Shown here: one piece after another, positions 1 through 8,621 of the stretch
Numbering within the stretch: position 1 is the stretch's first letter
Layout: each line of letters begins with the position of its first letter
Origin: Coriobacteriia bacterium
GTDB taxonomy: Bacteria; Actinomycetota; Coriobacteriia; Anaerosomatales; PALSA-660
Length of the DNA: 13,084 nucleotides
Assembly (NCBI GenBank): GCA_030652345.1
Contig: JAUSAU010000098.1
Coordinates: forward strand, 1 to 13,084
Reading direction: 5' to 3'
Notes under the pieces: generated by a model
Database searches by the model: none
What the model saw: only the letters and a program-made list of their open reading frames with translations
What the model was told of the DNA's origin: nothing
Translations under genes and position numbers: made by a program

Positions 1-1
1 G

Positions 2-3000
2 TGGGACAAGGGCTGCTCCACCGGTTCGTGCCACATCGGCTCCACCGCCATCCACGGGCGCATCACGCCCGCGCACGAGGTCACCGCCACCGCGCGCCAG
101 GACTGCACGCGCAACTGCCACAGCTCCGACCTGCGCGTCGAGCACGCCAAGTCCGGCTCGGGCCGCACGCCGGTTTCCTGCGTGTCCTGCCACACCGGCC
201 GCGTCGCCGCGATGACCGCGAGCTGGGACGGCACCTGCGCGAGCTGTCACGCCGGCGCCCACTACAGCGCCCCGCAAGCCGGCACGGCCGACTGTCTGAC
301 TTGTCACGGCACCTCGGGCGAGTCCGGCATGGCCAAGGTCACATCCGACTCGGCGACCGCGTTCGCGAGCAGCGGGGGAGACCACAGCGGCACCGCGGCC
401 TCCGCACACGGTGTCGTGGCCCCCGGCAACGCCGGCGGCGTCTCGACCGGGATCAGCTGCGAGGCGTGCCACAGCCACGTGAGTCCGGACACCGAGAGCA
501 AGGTGGACTACCGCACCAGCGGGCTGACCGCCACCGCCACCGCCCAGTCGCGCCTGTGCTTCGGCTGCCACTCGGCATCGAGCGAGGAGACCGCTTCGGG
601 CAAGCCGTTCGCCTGGAACGGCCGCGACGTGGAAGCCGAGTTCGCCCGCGCCAGCCACCACCCGGTCATGAACGACGAGCCGACCAGCGAGTGGTCAGAG
701 ACCGAGACACTCACGGCGTTCGCGCAGCAGAGTGGCGCCGAGTTCGATCTCGACCAGAAGTTCCAGATGGCTGTGATCTCCACCCGGGGTGCCGAACTGT
801 CGTACGAGTCCTATCTGGGCGACCCGGGTGTGCGGCGACTCATGTACTTCCTGCCGGGCAACGGAAGCGGGTGGAGTCAGTACGATCCGGAGCTCTCGGC
901 ATGGAACAGCTGGCAGTACACACCACCCGTCACCCCGAACAGCTGGGCGAGTTTCGGCGGGTTCACCGCGGTACCCGCCAACGGCAAGGTCTACGTGGGA
1001 TGGGGAGGCGGCTACGCGACCCGCTGGGTCTACGTTCCCGCCGATGGCTCGGTGAACGGCACGTGGACCGCCAATCGCGACTTCCCCTCGGGGGTCGGCT
1101 GGGGCAGCGACGCGGCGATGGACGCCGCGAACGGCTATGTCTACTACACGCGCTGTCAGTCGGACGGCGTCATCTGGAAGTGGCACTACGCCGACGAGAC
1201 CTGGGCGCCCGCGAGCATCCAGGCGCGGGATGCGACCGGTACATCGTTCGTGTTGGGAGTCGGTTCGTCGGCCGCGTACTCGCCGAGGGCCGACAGGCTC
1301 TTCGTGATCAGGCGAGCCGGCGCAAGCGTCCTCGACGGTGGCCTGTACTACGTCGCGTCGCCCTCGACCAAGTCCGGACCGACGACGTTCGTCAACACCG
1401 GCATCCAGGTCACGAGGGGTGACGGCACCTCCGCATACACGCATATGGTCAGGATCGACCGCGGCGGACAGGACTACCTCGCCGTCATCGGTCAGGATGA
1501 CGCGGGCGCGCAGCAGCTGCAGGTGATCGGGGATCTCGGATCAGCGACGCCGGCCCGGATCAAGACGGGCAATCCGCCCTGGGCCGCGAACTCCCAATAC
1601 ACGCTCAATCTCGAGTGGGATGGCGGCGACTACCTGTACGCGAGCGACTACAACGCGAGCGGGACGCGTCTCGCGCGCATCCGCATCCCACAGGATCCGC
1701 TCGGCGGCACGTGGGGGGCCTGGGAGACGGTGGCAAACCCGCCGGCGTACGGCACCGGCGGCGTCATGACGTTCGCCGACGCTCGTCCCAAGCCCTTCCC
1801 GGTCGTCGGCTACCGCCAGGTCGGCACGATCAGCGCCGAGTTCTCAGCGCCGCCGTCGACCACGACGTGGGGCTCGCTGGAGTGGACGGCGGAACGCCCG
1901 GCGGGCACGAAGGTCACACTCAAGGTGCAGGGCTGGGACGGCTCGGCATTCGTCGACCTGCCGGGGCTCGGATCGATCAGCGATACCGCAGTCGACCTGA
2001 GCGGCATCCCGGTGTCGATCTACGGTCGGCTTCGTCTCGTTGCCACACTGATCACGGGCAGCACGTCCGTGTCGCCTCGTCTCACGTCGTGGAGCGTCAC
2101 CGCGCGTCGACCGCTGGTGCGCGCCGGAGTGCTCGGCGGCGCCGATCGCGCGCCCTGGTTCCTGCAGTGGTGGCCGGCGGCGACACCCACGAGGCCCGCC
2201 GTCTTCACAGGGGCCGCCCAGGTGGCGACACGCATCGTGTCGGTGCCCCAGGCGACGCGGCGTCTCTTCTACGCGGTACAGGGTGGAGGCACGACCCGAT
2301 TCGACCAGTACGACCCGGCCGCGGGTGCATGGAACGCGCTGGGCTACGACCCTGCGGATGCCCCGCACACCTCGAACCCGTACTCGTCCATGACCAACCT
2401 CGACGAGTACGGGTGGGACACGCCCACCGTCTGGATGCCGGCCGCGGCCGAAGGCCGACGCAGCTACTTCAACCCGACGACCGGTACGTGGAACTACAAC
2501 ACGCAGATCTACAACTTCATGGCCGCCGGTTCAGACGGCGCCTGGGACCCGGTACATCGGTTCTCGTACCTGTCCAAGGGCGGCGGCACGAACGTCGTGT
2601 ATCGATACAGCCCGGGATACGGTACGTGGCGACTGCCGCTGCAGCTGCTCATCAACGGTGTGAAGCCGGCGGTCCTCGGTGAGGCTTCTGCGATCGCCTA
2701 CGCGCGTGCCAGCAACCGCCTCTACTTCCTGCAGGCGGAGTGGGCGGGCGCGGACAACGGCCTCTACTACGTCAACAACCCATCCGCGGAGCCGAACGTC
2801 ACCACTATCACGGCGACCCTGGCCATCCCGAACGTCATGCAGGCCTCCTACTCGAACCGGATGACGTACGCAAAGATCGGCGCCGCTGACTACCTGTTCG
2901 CGATGGGCCTGACCGGCCCGGAGCTCGAACTCGTCGTGATCAGCGATCTCGGCTCCTCGACTCCGACCCTCACCCACACCCTCAAGTACCCGTGGCCGTT

Positions 3001-5332
3001 CCTGCCGGCGTACAGCTCCGATCTCGAATGGGACGGCGGGTCCTACCTCTACGCGATCGAGGGGCAGGGGTCGACCGGATTCGCTCGCATCGCGATCCCG
3101 ACCGACCCGGTCGCCGGTCCGTGGGGTGAGTGGGAGATGCTGCCCGGTCGCCCGGGCGGCAACTGGGGCATGGGCGGATCGGGGACGTTCGCGAACTACA
3201 CGCCGCCGAACCTGATCACGGCGGGCTACGCGACCGATACCTCCACGACGCCCGAGATCCTGCCCGCTTCGGGCGCGACAGCGTGGGGCGCGGTCTCATG
3301 GACCGGGACCACGCCGACCGGCACGACGATCGCGATGGATATCCAGCGATGGAACGGTTCCGCTTGGGCGCCGATCAGCGGCTATACCAGCAGGACGGTG
3401 AGCCCGGTCGACCTCGGTGCGCTCTCCGTCGCCGCGAATCCGAGACTGCGTGTGGTCGCGACGCTCGCCACGACGAACTACCTCGTGGCACCGTCGGTAT
3501 CGGACTGGGTCGTGAGCTCCGGGAACGGGACGTTCTCGCTCGTATCGCCGGAAGCGGTCCCGGACGCCGGTGACACCTCGTGGGGCACCGTCTCCTGGCA
3601 TATCGCGACGCCCGCCGGCGCGTCCGGGTCGATGTCGGTGCAGACCTGGAACGGCTCGGCGTGGGCCGACGTCCCCGGGTTCACCGACGTCGCATCGTCG
3701 CCGATCGATCTCTCGGCACTGAGCATCGCCGACTACCCGCGCCTGCGCCTGCGCGCATCGATGACCGCGTCGACATTCGGTCTCGAACCGTCCGTCGACT
3801 ACTGGTCGATCTCGTCGCGGCAGGCGGCTGTGAACAGCGTCGCGTCCCTGACGTGTGTGAGCTGCCATGGGCCGCACACGGTGCGTGCCGGTACCGGAGC
3901 GTGGGATACGGCGAGAGTCTCGGATCCCGCGGGGACGGGCCGCGTATGGGCCGATGGCGCCGCCCCCGACACGACCTCCTACTGTCTCGCCTGCCACTCG
4001 GCCACTGTCGTGGATGCGTCGATCTCCGCGGGCCTCAACGTCCCGCTGGACATCCGCTTCACGGACACGGGCGCCCCCTTCTTCCCGGGTTGGGCCAAGG
4101 ACGAGGGCTCCATGTCGTTCACCGGTTCCGGGCACTTCGCAACGTCGGGTACGAGGGCGCTGTGCGAGAACTGCCACGATCCGCATGCGTCCGACAACGC
4201 GCGTCTCGCCGCATGGACGCGGCCCACGGGCTTCGGCGCCGGCACCCAGGGCACGCGCGACAACACGTCGTCGTCGGCGTTCGAGGAGAACCTGTGCTAC
4301 CAGTGCCACGGTAACGGCGTGGTAGGGGTCAGCGCGCCCGGGGCGCCTGACGTCGCCTCGCCCGCGTCGGGGGCGTACCGGCACCCGGTCGCCGAGGCCG
4401 CGGGCGCCCACAGCGACGTCGAGACCGCACTCGGACTCAGCGCCGCGAACCGCCACAGCGAATGCACAGACTGCCATGACCCGCACGCCGCGCGTCCCGG
4501 TGTCCATATCGAGGGGACCAGCCGCCCCGGCGGGGCGCTGCGCGGCGCGACCGGCGTGAAGCCCGCGTGGAGCGCGACCTCCGCCGCGGGTGACTCCGCA
4601 GTGAGCTACGCTCAGATCCGTCTGACCGGTCTGTCGACCGACCGGGAGGCGTACCTCTGCTTCAAGTGCCACACCGCGGCGACGGTCCTGCCGACGAAGG
4701 GCGGAAGCAACGGCCTCGGATCCAGTGACCTCAGTCGCGGGTTCAACCCGGCCAACGCCTCCTATCACGACGTGCTCGGAAACGGACGCGGCGTTCAGAG
4801 TTCCTACGTGGTCGACGGAACGACCTACGCTTGGCCGTGGATCGGCACGATGGTGAACGGGTGGACCACGTCATCTGCGATGACCTGCACGGACTGCCAC
4901 ACGGGCGGGTCGATCGGTCAGGCCCGCGGCCCTCACGGCTCGACCACGCGCTTCCTCCTCGATCCGGCGTACTCCGCCGACTGGGAGTCCACCGTGATCG
5001 ACTTCACGCAACCCTCGGGCATGACCGCGAACGCGATCTGTTCGAAGTGTCACCAGATCACCGCACGCGGTGATGGCGTCCACGGTGCGGACTACTTCTC
5101 CGCCGACGTCCACCGAGGCAGGACATGCATCACCTGCCACTCGCGGGTGCCACACGGCTGGAAGCGCCCGCGCATGCTCGGCTACACGACCGACCCCGCG
5201 CCCTATCGGTCGACGGGCCTGCGCGGTGTGAAGCTCCGGAGCCGTCCGACCGGCTGGTGGCAGTCGACTGACTGCGCCGCGAGCTGCACGAGCTTCGGCA
5301 GTCACGGCTACGTCGGTGGGTACTGGCCGTAA
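2..5332 (+). CDS. Giant multihaem c-type cytochrome with two propeller/sandwich modules, 5' partial
   Basis: The frame is open from base 2 to the TAA at 5330-5332, giving 1,776 residues with no start in view, so the 5' end lies upstream. I count 14 canonical CxxCH haem-attachment motifs: five between 179 and 571 and nine between 3854 and 5140. Two non-canonical motifs, CSTGSCH (14-34) and CTRNCH (104-121), precede them. Several motifs continue as CHDPHA or CHGPH, as in doubled-CxxCH cytochrome families. About 1,094 residues without a CxxCH separate the clusters; they are rich in Trp, Tyr, Gly and Asp and contain repeated beta modules. The C-terminus (GYVGGYWP) shows no membrane anchor or sorting signal. 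Covalent haem attachment happens outside the cytoplasmic membrane, so the protein should be exported. Extracellular or cell-surface electron transfer is the likely role; partner and substrate cannot be read from the sequence. The cytochrome call is firm, the specific function is not. Confidence 0.9.
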   Translation, partial: WDKGCSTGSCHIGSTAIHGRITPAHEVTATARQDCTRNCHSSDLRVEHAKSGSGRTPVSCVSCHTGRVAAMTASWDGTCASCHAGAHYSAPQAGTADCLTCHGTSGESGMAKVTSDSATAFASSGGDHSGTAASAHGVVAPGNAGGVSTGISCEACHSHVSPDTESKVDYRTSGLTATATAQSRLCFGCHSASSEETASGKPFAWNGRDVEAEFARASHHPVMNDEPTSEWSETETLTAFAQQSGAEFDLDQKFQMAVISTRGAELSYESYLGDPGVRRLMYFLPGNGSGWSQYDPELSAWNSWQYTPPVTPNSWASFGGFTAVPANGKVYVGWGGGYATRWVYVPADGSVNGTWTANRDFPSGVGWGSDAAMDAANGYVYYTRCQSDGVIWKWHYADETWAPASIQARDATGTSFVLGVGSSAAYSPRADRLFVIRRAGASVLDGGLYYVASPSTKSGPTTFVNTGIQVTRGDGTSAYTHMVRIDRGGQDYLAVIGQDDAGAQQLQVIGDLGSATPARIKTGNPPWAANSQYTLNLEWDGGDYLYASDYNASGTRLARIRIPQDPLGGTWGAWETVANPPAYGTGGVMTFADARPKPFPVVGYRQVGTISAEFSAPPSTTTWGSLEWTAERPAGTKVTLKVQGWDGSAFVDLPGLGSISDTAVDLSGIPVSIYGRLRLVATLITGSTSVSPRLTSWSVTARRPLVRAGVLGGADRAPWFLQWWPAATPTRPAVFTGAAQVATRIVSVPQATRRLFYAVQGGGTTRFDQYDPAAGAWNALGYDPADAPHTSNPYSSMTNLDEYGWDTPTVWMPAAAEGRRSYFNPTTGTWNYNTQIYNFMAAGSDGAWDPVHRFSYLSKGGGTNVVYRYSPGYGTWRLPLQLLINGVKPAVLGEASAIAYARASNRLYFLQAEWAGADNGLYYVNNPSAEPNVTTITATLAIPNVMQASYSNRMTYAKIGAADYLFAMGLTGPELELVVISDLGSSTPTLTHTLKYPWPFLPAYSSDLEWDGGSYLYAIEGQGSTGFARIAIPTDPVAGPWGEWEMLPGRPGGNWGMGGSGTFANYTPPNLITAGYATDTSTTPEILPASGATAWGAVSWTGTTPTGTTIAMDIQRWNGSAWAPISGYTSRTVSPVDLGALSVAANPRLRVVATLATTNYLVAPSVSDWVVSSGNGTFSLVSPEAVPDAGDTSWGTVSWHIATPAGASGSMSVQTWNGSAWADVPGFTDVASSPIDLSALSIADYPRLRLRASMTASTFGLEPSVDYWSISSRQAAVNSVASLTCVSCHGPHTVRAGTGAWDTARVSDPAGTGRVWADGAAPDTTSYCLACHSATVVDASISAGLNVPLDIRFTDTGAPFFPGWAKDEGSMSFTGSGHFATSGTRALCENCHDPHASDNARLAAWTRPTGFGAGTQGTRDNTSSSAFEENLCYQCHGNGVVGVSAPGAPDVASPASGAYRHPVAEAAGAHSDVETALGLSAANRHSECTDCHDPHAARPGVHIEGTSRPGGALRGATGVKPAWSATSAAGDSAVSYAQIRLTGLSTDREAYLCFKCHTAATVLPTKGGSNGLGSSDLSRGFNPANASYHDVLGNGRGVQSSYVVDGTTYAWPWIGTMVNGWTTSSAMTCTDCHTGGSIGQARGPHGSTTRFLLDPAYSADWESTVIDFTQPSGMTANAICSKCHQITARGDGVHGADYFSADVHRGRTCITCHSRVPHGWKRPRMLGYTTDPAPYRSTGLRGVKLRSRPTGWWQSTDCAASCTSFGSHGYVGGYWP
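14..571 (+). other. N-terminal haem-binding cluster (Cx4CH, Cx3CH, five CxxCH)
   Basis: In the cytochrome frame the motifs are CSTGSCH at 14-34, CTRNCH at 104-121, CVSCH at 179-193, CASCH at 236-250, CLTCH at 293-307, CEACH at 458-472 and CFGCH at 557-571. The Cx4CH-then-CxxCH pattern resembles motif families known from Geobacter multihaem proteins. Whether the two wider-spaced motifs bind haem is inference. Extra His residues between motifs (for example the AHG and SHH segments near 411-419 and 653-661) could be distal haem ligands. Confidence 0.85.
790..2110 (+). repeat. Internal module copy A: propeller-like domain plus beta-sandwich
   Basis: This first copy of a diverged protein-level repeat lies inside the cytochrome. 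The propeller-like part has blade-like segments such as WSQYDPELSAWNSW and GLYYVASPS. It also has LEWDGGDYLYA starting at 1610, with the nearby RIRIPQDPLGGTWGAWE. The sandwich part begins near 1820 with TTWGSLEW (Trp codon at 1868) and continues with VQGWDGSAFVDLPG. Copy B carries the same landmarks 1,413-1,416 nt downstream. Kelch-like or carbohydrate-binding folds are plausible but not proven. Confidence 0.75.
2205..3520 (+). repeat. Internal module copy B: propeller-like domain plus beta-sandwich
   Basis: This second copy of the module matches copy A in order: FDQYDPAAGAWNAL, GLYYVNNPS, then LEWDGGSYLYA starting at 3023 with RIAIPTDPVAGPWGEWE close behind. Its sandwich begins near 3225 with TAWGAVSW (Trp codon at 3284) and has IQRWNGSAWAPISG. 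The LEWDGG landmark is 1,413 nt, and the sandwich Trp 1,416 nt, from copy A. Both offsets are whole codons (471 and 472), so the duplication is in frame. It is old enough that the copies have diverged clearly. Confidence 0.75.
3533..3820 (+). repeat. Third beta-sandwich, tandem copy of the one in module B
   Basis: The segment carries TSWGTVSW (Trp codon at 3581), VQTWNGSAWADVPGFT and SADYPRLRLRASM-like landmarks. They match the module B sandwich (IQRWNGSAWAPISGYT, ANPRLRVVATLAT) at an offset of 297 nt, or 99 codons. It directly precedes the C-terminal haem cluster, so it may act as a spacer or a binding domain. Confidence 0.75.
3854..5140 (+). other. C-terminal haem-binding cluster of nine CxxCH motifs
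   Basis: In the cytochrome frame the motifs are CVSCH 3854-3868, CLACH 3983-3997, CENCH 4163-4177, CYQCH 4295-4309, CTDCH 4463-4477, CFKCH 4658-4672, CTDCH 4886-4900, CSKCH 5039-5053 and CITCH 5126-5140. The spacing is irregular, mostly 35-75 residues, as in large bacterial multihaem proteins. His residues in between (SGHF, RHSE, YHDV, GVHG, DVHRG) are candidate distal ligands. Confidence 0.88.
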
Positions 5333-5360
5333 GGTCCGACTCGACCACGGTGATGATCCG

Positions 5361-5390
5361 AGGGCCGTTCCCGCAGCCGGGGGCGGCCCT
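5361..5390 (+). terminator. Hairpin terminator after the cytochrome gene
   Basis: AGGGCCG (5361-5367) and CGGCCCT (5384-5390) form a perfect 7-bp stem, and the interior C and G runs can extend it. It begins 28 nt after the stop codon at 5332. The tail (CTGCGTTCG) has few T residues, so it is a high-GC terminator type rather than a textbook one. It separates the cytochrome from hisS. Confidence 0.65.
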
Positions 5391-5416
5391 CTGCGTTCGC
5401 CGCGCACCGCATGCGC

Positions 5417-5422
5417 TACACT
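5417..5422 (+). promoter_or_regulatory. Possible -10 element of the hisS-aspS promoter
   Basis: TACACT lies 48 nt before the hisS start and just after the terminator, where a promoter is expected. The -35 region is weak; TTCGCC at 5396-5401 is only a poor match with 15-nt spacing. No T-box antiterminator motif is visible between 5333 and 5470. Confidence 0.35.
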
Positions 5423-5470
5423 TGCGAACCGCACCAGCAACCGACCCGCAGGAAGGCCGGAGACGCCGCG

Positions 5471-6754
5471 ATGGCCCTCGATACCGCACGCGCCCCGAAG
5501 GGCACGACCGACATGCTCCCCGCTGCAGCGCGCGCCTGGGAGTACCTCACGCGCACCGCGTCGGACATCTTCTCGCGCTACGGCTACGAGCCGGTCTACA
5601 CGCCCGTCTTCGAGCACACCGAGGTCTTCGTCCGCGGCATCGGCGAGGCGACCGACATCGTCGGCAAGGAGATGTACACCTTCCTCGACAAGGGCAACCC
5701 GCCGCGCTCGCTGACGCTGCGTCCCGAGGGGACCGCGTCGATCGTCCGCGCGGCTCTCGAACACAACCTCACGGCGAACGGCCAGGGCGCGAAGCTCTAC
5801 TACAACGGGCCGATGTTCCGCTACGAGCGTCCGCAGAAGGGGCGCCAGCGCCAGTTCTGGCAGATCGGCGCCGAGGCGCTCGGCATGGCCGAGCCCACCG
5901 CCGACGCCGAGGTCATCGCGATGCTCATGGAGTTCTTCGCGGCCGTCGGCATCCCGGCGAGCAACATGCGCCTCCTGCTCAATACGATGGGCGACGAGAA
6001 CTGCCGCCCCGTCTACCGCGACAAGATCGCGGCGTTCATCCGCAGCCATTCCGCGGACCTGTGCGAGGAGTGCGTGCGCCGTGCCGATACCAACCCGCTG
6101 CGCGCGTTCGACTGCAAGAACCCGGGATGTCGCGTGGTGATGGCCGACGCGCCGCTGCTGCGTGACGAACTGTGCGACGAATGCGCCGCGCACTACGCCG
6201 CGGTCAAAGGACTGCTCGACGGCCTCGGGGTCGCCTACGAGGAGGACCCGACGCTCGTCCGCGGCCTCGACTACTACACGCGCACCGTCTTCGAGATCCA
6301 GGCCGACGGCCTCGGTTCGCAGAACGCGATCGGCGGGGGAGGCCGCTACGACCGCCTCATGGAGGCGTACGGCGGCCCGCCGACCCCCGGCCTCGGCTTC
6401 GCGCTCGGCTTCGAGCGGACGGTGCTCGCCCTCGACGCCGCCGGCGTCTCGGTTCCTGCTCCGGCCATGGCCGAGGTCTTCGTGGCGCGGGTCGCGCCGG
6501 AGGTCACCGACGCCGTCTTCGCTCTCACGGCCCGCCTGCGCGGCGCCGGGGTGGCAGCCGAGATGGACCATCAGGCGCGCTCGCTCAAGAGCCAGATGAA
6601 GCTCGCCGACCGGCTCGGCGCCCGCTACGTCGTCGTGATCGGCCCCGACGAGGTCGCCGCCGGTGAGGCCGTCGTCCGCGACATGTCGTCCGCTTCCGAG
6701 GAGCGCGCCCCGATCGAGGCGCTCCCCGAACTGCTCGCCGCACGGCTCGCCTGA
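5471..6754 (+). CDS. hisS: Histidyl-tRNA synthetase
   Basis: This cytoplasmic class II synthetase, 427 residues, charges tRNA(His) with histidine using ATP. Class II motif 2 is seen as [20 protein letters not shown] (about residues 116-135). The HisRS-specific motif is [12 protein letters not shown] (265-276). The Gly-rich [11 protein letters not shown] and motif 3 region [15 protein letters not shown] (307-321) follow. The C-terminal anticodon-binding domain runs to the end, and the length is normal for the family. Cys pairs CEEC (199-202), CKNPGC (215-220) and CDEC (235-238) sit in the insertion domain and could bind a metal. I chose ATG 5471 because CGGAGA (5458-5463) precedes it at good spacing and the family N-terminus ([10 protein letters not shown]) starts right there; an in-frame ATG at 5411 would add 20 unrelated residues. 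aspS follows after 34 nt, probably on the same transcript. Confidence 0.97.
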   Translation: MALDTARAPKGTTDMLPAAARAWEYLTRTASDIFSRYGYEPVYTPVFEHTEVFVRGIGEATDIVGKEMYTFLDKGNPPRSLTLRPEGTASIVRAALEHNLTANGQGAKLYYNGPMFRYERPQKGRQRQFWQIGAEALGMAEPTADAEVIAMLMEFFAAVGIPASNMRLLLNTMGDENCRPVYRDKIAAFIRSHSADLCEECVRRADTNPLRAFDCKNPGCRVVMADAPLLRDELCDECAAHYAAVKGLLDGLGVAYEEDPTLVRGLDYYTRTVFEIQADGLGSQNAIGGGGRYDRLMEAYGGPPTPGLGFALGFERTVLALDAAGVSVPAPAMAEVFVARVAPEVTDAVFALTARLRGAGVAAEMDHQARSLKSQMKLADRLGARYVVVIGPDEVAAGEAVVRDMSSASEERAPIEALPELLAARLA

Positions 6755-6788
6755 CACACCGCCTGGGTCCGAGGGAAGGACGCACCTC

Positions 6789-8558
6789 ATGTTCGATGCA
6801 CGCTACTCGTTCCGCAGCCACACGTGCGGCGCACTCCGCAAGGAAGACGTCGGCACCACCGTCACGATCGCCGGGTGGGTGCATCGGCGCCGCGACCACG
6901 GCGGCCTGATCTTCATCGATGTCCGCGATCGCAGCGGGCTCATCCAGTGCACGTTCGACCCCGACGCGTCAGGCGCGGCGTTCATCACCGCCGAGCGGGT
7001 CCGGACCGAGTGGGTCGTCGAGCTGGTCGGGGAGGTGCGCCCCCGTCCGGAGGGCACCGTGAACCCGAACCTGCCCACGGGCGAGGTCGAGGTCGTCATC
7101 ACGTCCGCGAAGGTACTCAACGAGGCGGTCACGCCGCCGTTCGAGATCGAGGCCGGGATCGAGACCGACGAGGTCACGCGCCTCAAGTACCGCTACGTGG
7201 ACATCCGCCGACCTGAAGTGCTCGCGGCACTCATGCTGCGCGACCGCGTGACGCAGCGCTTCCGCAAGTCGCTCGAGCACCGCGGCTTCCTCGAGGTCGA
7301 GACGCCGATACTCACGAAGTCCACGCCGGAGGGCGCTCGCGACTTCCTCGTGCCGAGCCGCATGAACCCCGGTGAGTTCTACGCCCTGCCGCAGTCGCCC
7401 CAGCTCTTCAAGCAGCTGCTCATGGTCGCCGGCGTCGAGCGCTACTACCAGATCGCGCGCTGCTTCCGCGACGAGGACCTGCGCGCCGACCGCCAGCCCG
7501 AGTTCACGCAAGTCGACATCGAGATGTCCTTCATCGACCAGGAGGACATCCTGCTCATGATGGAGGAGGTCATGCACGAGGTCATGCGCGAAGCCGGCCA
7601 CGACCTCCCGATCCCGTTCGCACGGATCGCTTATGAGGAGTCGATGGAGCGCTTCGGGACCGACCGTCCCGATACGCGTTTCGGCCTCGAGCTCACGGAC
7701 GTCTCGAGCGTCTTCGCATCCTCCGAGTTCAAGGTCTTCGCCGGCGCGCTCGCATCCGGGGGCGCGATCAAGGCGATCAACGCCAGGGGTGCGGGGGACT
7801 GGAGCCGCGGCAAGATCGACGCGCTGAACCAGGCGGCGATCGACGCCGGCGCCAAGGGGCTCGCGTGGGTGGCGTTCACCACCGACGGCGAGATGAAGAG
7901 CCCGGTCGCCAAGTTCTTCACCGAGGACGAGACCGCGTCGCTCAAGGCCGCCGTCGGGGCCGAGCCGGGCGACCTGATCTGCATGGTCGCCGATGCGCGC
8001 AGCACGGCGAACGAAGTCCTCGGGGCACTGCGCCTCAAGCTCGCGGACGACCTCGAGCTGCCCCGTCACGGCTTCGCGGCCCTGTGGGTCGTCGGCTTCC
8101 CGCTCTTCCACTGGGATGCGGATGGTCAGCGCTGGGACGCGAAGCACAACCCCTTCATGCGCCCCTTCGATGAGGACGTCGCCACGCTCGAGAGCGATCC
8201 CGGCGCGGCTCACGGCTACTCGCACGACCTGGTCGTCAACGGGATGGAGATCGGCGGCGGCACCCTGCGCGTCCACGATCCCGCTCTGCAGATGCGCGTC
8301 TTCCGTCTCATGGGCATGACCGACGAGGAGGCGCAAGACCGGTTCGGCTTCCTGCTGGATGCGCTGGCGCACGGAGCTCCGCCGCACGGCGGTATCGCGC
8401 TGGGGCTCGACCGGCTGATCATGCTCCTGGCCGGAGCGAACTCGATCCGCGACGTCATCGCGTTCCCGAAGACGAGTTCGGGCGGATGCCCGCTCACGGG
8501 TGCGCCGGACGCGGCGACCGCCGCGCAACTCAAGGAGCTCCACCTGCGCAACGCGTAG
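6789..8558 (+). CDS. aspS: Aspartyl-tRNA synthetase, probably non-discriminating (Asp/Asn)
   Basis: This class IIb synthetase has 589 residues, the usual length of the bacterial type. The N-terminal OB-fold anticodon-binding domain contains [20 protein letters not shown] (about 29-48). The catalytic core has [10 protein letters not shown] and motif 2 as [18 protein letters not shown]. The bacterial GAD insertion follows (around [13 protein letters not shown] to [11 protein letters not shown]). Motif 3 is [15 protein letters not shown]. Residue 37, just after RRRD, is His rather than the Leu of discriminating enzymes such as those of E. coli and B. subtilis. By established AspRS work, His there goes with enzymes that also charge tRNA(Asn) with Asp for later amidation by GatCAB. 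The start is supported by GGAAGGA (6774-6780) 8 nt upstream. Confidence 0.97.
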   Translation: MFDARYSFRSHTCGALRKEDVGTTVTIAGWVHRRRDHGGLIFIDVRDRSGLIQCTFDPDASGAAFITAERVRTEWVVELVGEVRPRPEGTVNPNLPTGEVEVVITSAKVLNEAVTPPFEIEAGIETDEVTRLKYRYVDIRRPEVLAALMLRDRVTQRFRKSLEHRGFLEVETPILTKSTPEGARDFLVPSRMNPGEFYALPQSPQLFKQLLMVAGVERYYQIARCFRDEDLRADRQPEFTQVDIEMSFIDQEDILLMMEEVMHEVMREAGHDLPIPFARIAYEESMERFGTDRPDTRFGLELTDVSSVFASSEFKVFAGALASGGAIKAINARGAGDWSRGKIDALNQAAIDAGAKGLAWVAFTTDGEMKSPVAKFFTEDETASLKAAVGAEPGDLICMVADARSTANEVLGALRLKLADDLELPRHGFAALWVVGFPLFHWDADGQRWDAKHNPFMRPFDEDVATLESDPGAAHGYSHDLVVNGMEIGGGTLRVHDPALQMRVFRLMGMTDEEAQDRFGFLLDALAHGAPPHGGIALGLDRLIMLLAGANSIRDVIAFPKTSSGGCPLTGAPDAATAAQLKELHLRNA

Positions 8559-8584
8559 CGCGCGTGGCCGCTTCCCTGCGCGCG
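8559..8584 (+). terminator. Weak GC-rich inverted repeat after aspS
   Basis: CGCGCG at 8559-8564 can pair with CGCGCG at 8579-8584 immediately after the aspS stop codon. No T-run follows. It may slow or end transcription of hisS-aspS before the small RNA, but the support is thin. Confidence 0.3.
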
Positions 8585-8608
8585 ATGGCGCTCGGTTGAG
8601 GCGCGCGC

Positions 8609-8614
8609 TAGTAT
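8609..8614 (+). promoter_or_regulatory. Likely -10 element for the small RNA
   Basis: TAGTAT lies 7 nt before A8621, where the long closing stem of the RNA begins (8622/8623). That is the right distance for transcription to start at the base of the stem. The -35 position (about 8586-8591) has no good match; TTGAGG at 8596 is too close to serve. Confidence 0.45.
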
Positions 8615-8621
8615 AGGCGTA

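Noticed and set aside
1..1422. Long open frame on + strand (473 codons) overlapping the start of the cytochrome
   Set aside because: It is extremely Arg-, His- and Gly-rich with no motif, and it shadows the cytochrome frame that holds the CxxCH motifs; such frames arise from GC-rich codon bias.
5411..5470. Upstream in-frame ATG for hisS
   Set aside because: It lies at the likely -10 element, lacks a ribosome binding site and would add residues not seen in HisRS; ATG 5471 fits better.
5333..5470. T-box leader before hisS
   Set aside because: No AGGGUGGNACCGCG-like antiterminator sequence is present, and the only strong hairpin is the cytochrome terminator.
4871..6790. 639-codon antisense frame across the cytochrome end and hisS
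   Set aside because: It crosses a terminator and a gene border, covers known motifs of hisS on the other strand and has a composition typical of antisense shadows in high-GC DNA.
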